39,698 nucleotides of DNA from Cochliopodium minus. Lineage: Eukaryota; Discosea; Himatismenida; Cochliopodiidae. This document shows positions 31,312 through 39,698 of this stretch, in pieces. The notes under the pieces were generated by a model, which saw only the letters and a list, made by a program, of their open reading frames with translations, did no database searches and was not told the origin of the DNA. The stretch's first letter is position 1. Each line of letters starts with the position of its first letter. The DNA lies in NCBI GenBank assembly GCA_024220525.1, contig JAMYWO010000334.1:1-39698 (forward strand), given 5' to 3'. Made by a program: the position numbers and the translations under genes.

Positions 31312-32366
31312 ATGAAAAACTTGATCAATCTTTTCAATAAAAAATATATCAAAATAAATTTCAATTATAATCCAAATATATTCTTCAAATATACCAGCAC
31401 CCCAATGAAATTCTATCATACCACAATCAAAATGCAAATCAAAAATAAAAATGAAACAAAAAAAGTGTTAACAGAAAGAGAAAGGCAAATAAAGGAAGAT
31501 GAACAATTCTGGAATGAAAATGTGGATAAAAATCCCTTTGAAAATATGATTAACAAGTTGGATGACGAGAGGATTTTTTATCTAAACGAATTGGAGAGAT
31601 TATATGAGAATCCAAGAGTAAAAGAATACAATGAAGAACTCCAAAAAGCACTTGATCAAGTGGGACATATGTGGTTATCTGATGAAAGGAAAGATTTTTT
31701 TTTTTTTGAAAAAATTATTAAAATTATTATTCTTTTAAATAGACCAATATCTTCAACATTGGCAAAAGAATACAGAGATTTGGTGACAAAGGTTAATACA
31801 AAAATTTTGTTTTTTTTTTTTTGGTTTTACAAAAATTTATTCTTTTTTTTTCAATGTCAATAGGTTTCTGTAACAATCCATTCCAAACACAGAAGAAAAA
31901 ACGAAATGATAGCAATAGAGAAAGAAATGGACAAAAGAAAAAAGCTAAATTTACCTATTGATGATTTACAAGAAAAATTTGATGAACTAGAAAAGAATCG
32001 TGCTGCACTACCCCACATGGTAATCCAAAAAAATACTTTTTTTTTTTAAAAAATTTTTTTTTTTTTAATAAGGAACAAGTAGAAGCAGCTTTGTCAACAA
32101 ATGGAATGTATATAAGAGAAGATGATAAAATGTTTCAAGATGTTTTAACAGAAGACACCGAGAACTTGGTTGCTCTTTTGTCAGGAAGAAAAAATCTTTA
32201 CCAAAACCAACTTTTTCTTTCACTGAATGAGAAATTAAAAGAAGAATCCAAAAAAGAACTTGAAGATTCTACCTCACAAGAAGTTTCTGAGCAAGATTTA
32301 CTAGAACTAAGAGAATACAAACAAAGATATCAAGATAAATTGAAAAATTTAAAAGGAAAAAAATAA
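31312..32366 (+). CDS. Coiled-coil protein with organelle-targeting-like N-terminus
   Basis: Exons 31312-31791, 31864-32019 and 32073-32366 encode about 309 residues. The first ~47 residues have ten lysines, several Phe/Tyr and no Asp or Glu (MKNLINLFNKKYIKINFNYN...), as in a mitochondrial or mitochondrion-related presequence. An alternative start is the ATG at 31405. The rest is highly charged and helical: LTERERQIKEDEQFW, DDERIFYLNELERLYENP, EMDKRKKLNLPIDDLQEKFDELEK, and a C-terminal coiled coil ending GKK. I do not recognise the family. Around 31690-31741 a poly-T tract interrupts the helix. It reads in frame (DFFFFEKIIKIIILLN) but looks like an intron without a clear GT donor. If removed, the protein is some 15-20 residues shorter. 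Confidence 0.65.
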
Positions 32367-32494
32367 TCAAAAAAAAACAATAAAAGAAAAATGAAAAAAA
32401 AAAATGAGAATTTTTTTTTTATACAAAATTTGCTTTTTTAATTTTTCACATACACAATAAAAATAAGAGAAAAAAAATATTTGAAGTAGGTCAA

Positions 32495-34634
32495 TCACTT
32501 TTTGAGCTTTGTCATCTGTACATTAATAAAAGTATCAACTTGATCGAAAGAAGGATCCAAAACGTTTTCGATACAAGAAGAACCCTTGATGTGCCACTTC
32601 ATAGCCTTATCCCAATATTCCTTCATTTCTATTAGGGGGTGGACTTCATTCAAAATATCACAAAGTTTAGAAGAAGTCTTCTCAGAGATGGCATGTTTCT
32701 TCTCAGAATGCGCTTGAATACACTTTGAGACAGATGGGAATTTCTTATAGTTGGACTTGTTTTTAATTTGAAAAATTTTTGAATAACAGAAAGAGGCGCA
32801 TTGAAAAAAAGTAGAAACAAAGTTTGACAACTCCTTTTTCTTGTTTTCGTTAAGATAAGGAGATTTAACCAAGTTTTCTAACTCTTCGTTCACCTTTTTT
32901 CCGTTCTGAACGAAATAAGTCGCAACACTAGTGAAACCATCTAGAGTTGTCTTTCTCATCTTTTCCAAATCTATGGTCTTTCCGTTTTTCTCATATACTC
33001 CACACAATTCCTCGAATTTGAAGTAAGATTGGAAAAAATAGAGTCCCCCACTCAGATATTGGATCCTTTGTTTCTTTTTGTCTGTTTCTTTGTCTGCTGT
33101 GTGTTTCATATCTACAGCTTGTTTCAATAAACTATTTTCCAAATTAAATTGTGTGAAAAAAAATTCGAAAAAAAAAAATTAATAAATAAAATTAAATAAA
33201 AACAAAAAAATAAAAGAAAAGAAAATACCATGAAGCAGATTTTTTAAGTTTTTCGTCACTCTTATTATTTGGAGAGATAAGGCTAGGAGGGGAGGGAGTC
33301 CTCTTCCTCTTCTTAGGGCTGCTACCCCTCTCCTCCTTCAAATTCTCAAAAGCTTTGGTAGAAGAAGAGCTTCTCCTATTACTACTGCTAACAGAAGAAA
33401 GGGAAGAATCTCTTCTTTTGGGTTTTGGATCAGAATGATTCTTTTCTATTTTGTTTTCTGGAATTTTTTCTTTTTTATTTGAAGAGTTTCTGCTCTTTTC
33501 GTTTCTTGATTCTTGTGAGCTCTCTTTTTCTCTCTTGTTCTCTTGTTTGCCTTTGGAAGAGTATGATTCTTTGTTTTTTGATTGTGAAGATGATGATTTC
33601 TCTGAATTAATATCTTTTTTTTTTCCGTTTTTGAAAAGATAAATGTTTTGAAATTATAAATAAATATCGTTATCTTAATGAATTAATTGGTTTGATATTA
33701 AATAATTTATGTGTTCTTATATATTATTCGATTGTTTTTGATTTTATTTTTGGGAGGATAATGATTTCTCTATTCGTTTATAATAAATGAGAAAAGAAGC
33801 TTTACCATTAGAAACGGATCTTTGAATAGGGATCTTCTCATTGGAATTGTTTTTTTTCTCAGTAGTTTTTGAAGAGGATTTCTCAAGTGGAGGTGATGTT
33901 TTCCCATTCAAAGAATTCTCCCTTGTGAAATCATGTTTATGACTATTCTCCTTTGAATCACCCACATCCTTCTCAACCTTTCTCATTTTGTTTCGATTTT
34001 CAGAGGAATATTCTTTCTTTATATTTTTATTCTCATCATCTTGTGGAGAGATTGATTTGATTTTTGATTCTAGAATATTATTATTTGGGGAGTTTTCTTT
34101 TGATATTGAAAATTTATTTGGTTGATTTATATTCTCTGAATTATTTTTATTCGCTGAATTATTGTTATTCGTAGTATTTTCCTTTTTTCTTTTCAATTTC
34201 TCCAACAAATCTTTCCCTTTGAAATTCACTTTCACTATTACTTCTTTCTCTGTTTCTTTCTTCTCCTTTATATTCAATCTTAAGGGTGATGGTAATTGCT
34301 CGGTAAAAGTGTTATCCTGTATAAACAATTTGCATAAATGAAAATTAAAATTTTAATTTTCTATTTATGGAATCATTGTTTTTTAAATTTTTTTTTTTGA
34401 AAGACTATATTCTCTTTTTTTTTTTTATTACCTTGATTATTCTATTTACTAGATCATCTATATTTGTTGTATTATTTGAACTGAATAGTTTCATATTGCT
34501 ATTATTTTTTTAAAAATTATATAATTTAACAAAAAAATGACAATAAGAAATTTATTTATTTGAGAAGATATTTCTTTGTTTATTAACAATTACCTCCCAT
34601 ATTCATCATTGTTATTATATGTTTCAAAATCCAT
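32495..34634 (-). CDS. AF4/FMR2 (AFF)-like protein, putative elongation-complex scaffold
   Basis: Five exons encode 546 residues: 34594-34634, 34432-34498, 33806-34316, 33229-33613, 32495-33131. The first ~330 residues are disordered, rich in Asn, Ser, Lys and Glu, with a likely nuclear signal (SPKKRKRTPSPP). The C-terminal ~210 residues are folded and helical. They match, from memory, the AF4 C-terminal homology domain: LLKQAVDMKHTADKETDKKK, IQYLSGGLYFFQ, CASFCYSKIFQIKNKSNYKK, EYWDKAMKWHIKGSSCIENV. AFF proteins scaffold P-TEFb and ELL in the super elongation complex, and their CHD dimerises. The overall plan, a disordered Ser-rich arm followed by a CHD, fits. The residue-level similarity is modest, so the assignment is probable rather than certain. 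Confidence 0.62.
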
Positions 34635-34968
34635 TTAATTTGTCTTATAATTTCTTATTATTTTTTTTTTTGTTGGTTATTTGGGTTATTAAGGTTTTTT
34701 GTGTATGTATTTTATTTGTGATGTTGATATTGGAAGAATAAAAGAAAAAATATGAACAATTATTACTGACTTGGGGAATATATTACAATTTTATTTTTTT
34801 TTTATTTTTCTATTTGAGTAAACAATTGAACTATTTGTAAACAAAAATGAAAATTCTTCTTGTTGTGATAATATGGAAGAATAAGGCTCCAAAATAATGA
34901 ACAAATTTCAAAGAATTTTTAATTTTATATCCAAAAAAAAAAAGATTTCATTTTTTATAATGTTTGTT
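34635..34968. other. Intergenic, CH-RhoGAP 3' end to AFF-like 5' end
   Basis: A 334-nt AT-rich spacer. Both neighbours are on the minus strand, so it should hold the 3' UTR of the CH protein gene and the promoter of the AFF-like gene. No other structure is seen. Confidence 0.6.
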
Positions 34969-37900
34969 TTATGGAAGGAAAATAGGAGAAAAAATTTGAG
35001 ATAAAAAGGAAGAAGTCATTTTGCTTTGATTTCCGTGTTGAGCAAGGGAATAAAAATGAGAAAAAATGAAAGCAGCAGTACTTCTTCTAACAATAGGGAG
35101 TTCAGAAACCAATTTTCTACATTGTCTGATGGAATGTTCGTTATCTATCTCAATTTCGTTAAAGTTGGTGGACAAAACAGAGTTGCCAAGTTGGTTGAAA
35201 TAATGTTTAACAACAGATGCAAGAAGGAAAGGATCTTTAACATTTTCGAGTTGCAATTTGAAGCCATTGTTAGAGTAAGTAACAATTTCGTTAACTTTGG
35301 TAGGTTTATAGTTTACTTTGGAGTAGAGATCTTTCTTGTTCAAATATTTATTTTCTATTTGTTTGCAAGGCTCAGTTACGAGTTGGGAGACTTCTTTGTA
35401 GGAAACTTGAATTTTTTTGAAGATGGAATTGAAATTATCAATCATGAACTTGATAATATCTGCTTTTCTGTTTCTTTTTTCTTTTGCATTCACCCCAGAT
35501 TGAAGATCATCAATCAAGTTGTACAAACGGTTGTTTTCACCTTTAAAATAAAAGAGTCTGAGTTTCTTTTGTTTCTTTTCGAGCAAGTCTTCCAAGTTGT
35601 GTCTTGCAACACGACGGTTTCTTCTCAAAATTTTGACAGTTTCGAAAAGCTCGTTATCTCTGTAAAGTTCTTTGTTTAACTGAGCAATCTTTCCTTGCAA
35701 AACATGCATTCTTTGAGGGTTCTCGGTATATTTCTCAGGGTAGTCAATGACACGGAGTAATTTGAGTCTCATTTTCTCGAAATAAACTTCTGTTTCAGTT
35801 TTTGGTTCATATGCTGTTCCGAGTTTGTTTTCTGCTTTGACCCAAACACCTTTAGCTTCTTTGAGTTGACTTTTATACTTCAATAATCTGCTTTGATATT
35901 GTTTAACTAGTTTTTGTTCAGGCTTTCCATGTTTGTCAGAAAGAAGCAACTCATTGAGCTCGTTGTAAATTTCGTTCAAGTCAAGTTTAAAGTTTCTATA
36001 ACGTTGTTCCAAGAATTTGTTGTCCTCATGTTCTTCAGTAAGGTTCTTAAAGTTTGTTCTTCTTCCCTTTCTGTAATAAAGCTCTCTAAGCTGCATCTCC
36101 CAGATAAGTTGGTCTTTGGTTCTGCGTGGATAATCAGCTTGAGGTTGAATGACTACAGGTTTGGAGTGATCTTTTTCTGTTTGTAAGATTGTTACAACTT
36201 CTATCATGCTCTCGTCTCCTCCAAGTCTAGTGTTAGGACGTCCTCCAGTTGTTACTTTAGATCTTGGTGGATCTTCAGTAAGGTGTATACGCGGAGGTGG
36301 TTGAATAAAGTCGAGTGCTCTCTCGATAGGACCGAGTGCCTCTCCAAGGTTAACACGATTATCTCCCTTGTCATCATCTTGGTGCAAATCATCATAGTTC
36401 TTGAGTTCAGTTAAAAACTCAAATTGATCTTTTCTGTCTACCAATGAGAGAGCAACATCCTTTGGATTTAGTTCAGTGAGCAACTTGAAATCTCTTTTGC
36501 AAGCATTGAGTGCTTTTCTGATTCTGCTATCATTATCAAGATTGGAGAGATCTCTTTCAATAACTCTTGGATCAACAGCATGAACGAGATTGGCATACTT
36601 GTTTCCGTCGTAATATTCTTTAGCATCAAGGACATCGTTCACTTTTCTGTTAAATGGTTCTAATTTCTTGTTTACCCATCTTTGAAGTTCACTGATTTCG
36701 TGTAATCTTTTCATTTCATTCAAAAGTTTTCTGAGATGATCCTTGTTTTCTTCAGCTCTTTTAACTTTTGTAGGGTCACACTCATGACGTATCTTGAGTT
36801 GCTCAGATGCACATCTAAGAACATCGCTAATTAATTCTTGAGCATTCTTAGGCATGTTTTTAGTATCAAATTCAGTAATACGTGAAATCGTATGAGCCAA
36901 AACTTCTCCACTTGTATAATCGAGTTTATTGAGCTTGTATTTGTTTGGAAGATTAACTTTTTCGTGTTGATTCAACCACTTGATGAGATTAGCATCTTCA
37001 ATCTTTTTCTTCATCTCCTTGAGGTATTTTCTGAGGAGAGAAGGATCTACATTCCCGGTAACTACATCATTAGGGTCCAACTTTGCAGGATATTTATCTC
37101 CAAGAATTCTTTTTCCCTCTGCCAAAGCATTCATTACCAAAGAACGAGAACTGTGATTCACAAGTCCATCAACATTCATAGAATTAGGATCAATAAGATG
37201 GATGATTTGAGATAAATGAGTACCATTCTCCCAATCAGTTGGCTCGACATAAGTGTGTAACCTAACTGGCCCATACTTTTTGAGCTGTTCCTTGTAAAAG
37301 TTCATCAATTCATCATCAGGTGATTGCAATGAGCTCATTGGATCCAAATCAGTGACAGGGGGTGTCTTATTTTGGATCAATTTATAGTTGAGCTTTGGCA
37401 GAGGAGCCATGGTGAGCTTGTAAGATTTTTGTGGCTCTTCTTCTTTTGGCTTTAGTACGGGCTCAAGGTTAACCACCTTTTTTTTCTCGTTTGCGAGTTC
37501 TTTAGACACAAGTTTTAATTCTCCTGCTTTGTCTATCAACTGGTTTCCGATTTTGATGTTTTCCTCTTCCAACAAGAGTCTTTTTCTTTCTTCCTCTTCT
37601 CTCATCCTTCTTTCTCTTTCAAGTTGTTCCTGCATAGCCTTGAGCATACTCTCCATACCTTCTTTGTTTCTTTCATTTTGTTCTTTCACCAATCTCATCT
37701 CTTCTTTAATCTTTTCCAAAGCTTCATTGGTCATGTCTTTGCTTGTTTCTTCGGATGTATCAGAAACAAGATCAGAGTAGTTATCAATCACTACCTTGGA
37801 TGATTTATCTCTGAATACACCAAAGTAGGTCAAAAGATCACGAGCACCACACAAATCATCTTGAATTGCATTTGCTGATACAATCAAAGGTACTCCTAAA

Positions 37901-39066
37901 GTATTCTTTGCTGCATTGAGTGCGATTTCCAAAAGATTAGGATCATTATTGATTGTATCTTCTGATATTGTATCTGGAACTTTAGAATTTACAAGATATG
38001 CCAATACACGACCATCTTTGAAGCTATTAAAAAATGATTTGATCAATTTGATACATTACTTTATATTTTATAAATTACTCGTCGTTTCTTAATCCCCTGT
38101 TTTCATCCAATCTTGGACATTTATTTCCATGAATTTCATTAGATTTGTTGATCCATTCAATCATTTGCTTTTCACTATCCTTTCCTTTATTACCTATTGT
38201 ATTTAAAGAGGTTAATGAAAATTTGAATTATGGAAGTGAGGAAAAAATTCAAAATATTTACCTGATACTCTCAATTGAAATTTTAGAATCAAAGACCAAA
38301 GGAAGCCGAGAATCATAGAAAGATCCTTATGATAATTTTCAGGCAAAAAATCTAATCAATATAAAGTTATTATATGAAAGTTGAAGAATAGAATTAATCA
38401 ATATTTGGGATATTTAGGTGAAATGTTTTCTTATAATATTTATCTTAACTGTTTCAAATTTAAGATGTTTTTAGATGGGTTTATTCTAATATAACGATTT
38501 ATTCTTACTCCATGGTGCTATGGTAACTCTTAGTCCATATTTTTTGAGTTCTTCCAAAGCAATATTGATATTCTCTTTCTTTTGTATTTCTAATTTGGGA
38601 TTCTCATTATGTTTTATGATCACATTTCTTTTGAACTCCTTGCTCAACAATCTTTCAACTAATAATATGAGTGAATGTCCATCTCCAAGTTCTTTTAATG
38701 AATCTATCCCTGCTTGAGGCTCACAGGTCGATAAATACATGTTTATCCAATTTTTGAAAGTCTATCCCAATGAAAAATATTAGATTATTAATCAATATTA
38801 AAGACTGGAATGAATTTTCCAAATTATAAACGATCAAAAATATTTGATAAATTTTCTTTTTGAATGAATTATAGATTATAGAAATAAATCATATTAAATT
38901 TTATATTTCGTCTTTGATTTATAAATTCTTGAAAAAAAAAAAATTATATATATATTTTTCTGCCCGTTTCTATCTTGATTAATTTAAATACCTTCTTTTC
39001 TATTTTAATCTTTTTATCTTCATATTTTAATCCTGTCAATTGTTTTTCAATTTTCTCTCTTTTCAT
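34969..39066 (-). CDS. Multi-calponin-homology protein with C-terminal degenerate RhoGAP
   Basis: Five exons encode 1195 residues: 38992-39066, 38509-38761, 38262-38351, 38079-38193, 34969-38023. After a basic coil, a tandem actin-binding pair of alpha-actinin/filamin type is clear. CH1 (about 25-145) has KKTFKNWINMYLS, LKELGDGHSLILLVERLL and MILGFLWSLILKFQ. CH2 (about 150-250) has QMIEWINKSNE, FKDGRVLAYLVNSKVPD and ARDLLTYFGVFRD. A coiled coil follows (about 270-370). Three weaker CH-like modules come next (about 405-715), each with a W..G..L or YYDGNKYANLVHAVDP pattern, then a helical stretch. The last ~135 residues resemble RhoGAP (KDPFLLASVVKHYFNQLGN, LPIVRRSTAAFIFSHF, NQSKMTSSFLSQIFSPIFLP). 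Where RhoGAP has GIFRVSG, this protein has DLYSKVN (S1079), so the arginine finger is missing. The domain also stops early. It probably crosslinks actin and binds Rho GTPases without activating hydrolysis. Confidence 0.82.
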
Positions 39067-39357
39067 CTCAAATTATGAAAATTATAAAAGATTATCCAAA
39101 TTTTTTTTTTATATTTTATTGAGATCAAAAAAATAAAAAAAAAAAATTATGAGAAATTTTATACTCCTTAAACCATAATTCTATCATCATCAACATTATC
39201 ACCATTATTATTTAATTTAAAAGTTTTAAATATTTCTCTTCCAATATTAAACTTTATTTCAAAAATTTCTTGAATCAATAAAAATCATTTTAACAACAAA
39301 ATGTAAAAATCCAAAATTTTTATTTACAAATAATTTATACAATTAAAATAATCAAAA
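39067..39357. other. Intergenic, CH protein 5' end to kinase 7 3' end
   Basis: A 291-nt AT-rich spacer. A reverse-strand TTGTATAAATTATTTG word around 39327-39342 may be the kinase 7 3' signal in changed form. Nothing else is seen. Confidence 0.5.
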
Positions 39358-39698
39358 TTAGTTTATAGAAGAGAATACATTGAAAGATCTGTTTCTTGAT
39401 CCCCCAAATAACTTATCTACAAGAAATCTTTTATTTGGTTTTGTCTTTTTTTGAGTGAAAAAAGGATGTTGTGAAGCTTCTGAAACTGAAATTCTTTCTT
39501 TAGGTTCTTTTTGCAAAAGAGAATCAACAAGATCAATGAAATTAGGAGAGAAATCGTTTGATAATCTACTATACTCTCTGTATAATATTGCTTCATAGAG
39601 TTCTTTGAGAGTCTTGCAATCTTCTCCAAATGGAAAGAAGCCAGTGACAAGTTTATACATTAAAACTCCACAGCTCCAAGCATCACTTTTTCTTCCAT
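39358..39698 (-). CDS. Protein kinase 7 of the same family (partial, runs off the window)
   Basis: Only the end of the second exon is inside the window, starting at GRKSDAWSCGVLMYKLVTG and running through FFPFGEDCKTLKELYEAILYREY, DLVDSLLQKEPKERISVSEA and the basic tail KRFLVDKLFGGSRNRSFN to a TAA at 39358. It is as close to kinases 2-4 as they are to each other. It lies about 27 kb from the array and on the opposite strand. It may start a second array to the right. Confidence 0.9.
   Translation of the reverse strand, partial: GRKSDAWSCGVLMYKLVTGFFPFGEDCKTLKELYEAILYREYSRLSNDFSPNFIDLVDSLLQKEPKERISVSEASQHPFFTQKKTKPNKRFLVDKLFGGSRNRSFNVFSSIN

Noticed and set aside
37980-38046. Start of the CH protein at the ATG near 38046
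   Set aside because: A GT-AG intron (38024-38078) and four upstream exons restore complete CH1 and CH2 domains, so that ATG is intronic.
1-39698. Ciliate-type or other variant genetic code
   Set aside because: TAA, TGA and TAG all end well-aligned genes and none is needed as a sense codon inside a conserved domain.
1-39698. tRNA, rRNA, transposon ends, telomere or centromere repeats
   Set aside because: Looked for by eye on both strands; AT-rich homopolymers and one heptamer microsatellite are present, but no cloverleaf, terminal inverted repeat or telomere repeat stood out.

Overview
The window is nuclear DNA of a eukaryote: a strongly AT-rich protist genome. Almost every gene is split by short, AT-rich GT-AG introns (about 50-260 nt, most under 100). 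All three standard stop codons are used: TAA mostly, TGA at the end of the PLAT gene and of kinase 4, TAG at the end of the GNAT gene. The code is therefore standard. No rRNA, tRNA, transposon, viral element or CRISPR array was found. Rho/Ras-type regulators and an actin-binding calponin-homology protein point to an amoeboid or otherwise actin-rich protist. The exact lineage cannot be settled from this sequence; an anaerobic amoeba such as Anaeramoeba is only a guess. Exon boundaries below were worked out by hand from splice motifs, reading phase and family alignment from memory, not from transcripts.

Layout. (1) 1-2010: one arm of an inverted segmental duplication. It carries the tail of a PLAT-domain gene (+), the 3' half of a nucleotidyltransferase-like gene (-) and a stub of a GNAT gene (+). 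(2) 2158-3987: a ten-exon NADPH-dependent medium-chain oxidoreductase with 17- and 18-nt micro-exons. (3) 4515-12798: a head-to-tail array of six related protein kinase genes, each with one intron at the same place. In five of them the catalytic-loop HRD is HQD, and in the sixth it is HHD. A seventh member (-) runs off the right end. (4) 12921-15865: GNAT (-) and nucleotidyltransferase-like (+) genes sharing a short divergent promoter. With 17525-17825 they form the second duplication arm, interrupted by a glycosyltransferase gene (15916-17091, -) and a possible small gene. (5) 17569-23538 (-): a LOXHD1-like protein of at least 13 PLAT domains, with a 782-base assembly gap. (6) 23620-39066, nearly all on the minus strand: RPAC1 of RNA polymerases I and III with a C/D-box snoRNA candidate in its last intron; a DH-PH RhoGEF fused to a degenerate RasGAP; the ribosome-biogenesis GTPase LSG1; a possibly organellar coiled-coil protein (+); an AF4/FMR2-like protein; and a multi-CH protein ending in a degenerate RhoGAP.

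Themes. Ribosome production is represented three times (RPAC1, its intronic snoRNA, LSG1). Small-GTPase and actin signalling is represented by two large scaffolds whose GAP domains both appear to have lost the catalytic arginine. The kinase array is the expanding part of the locus and is flanked by inverted copies of the same neighbouring genes.
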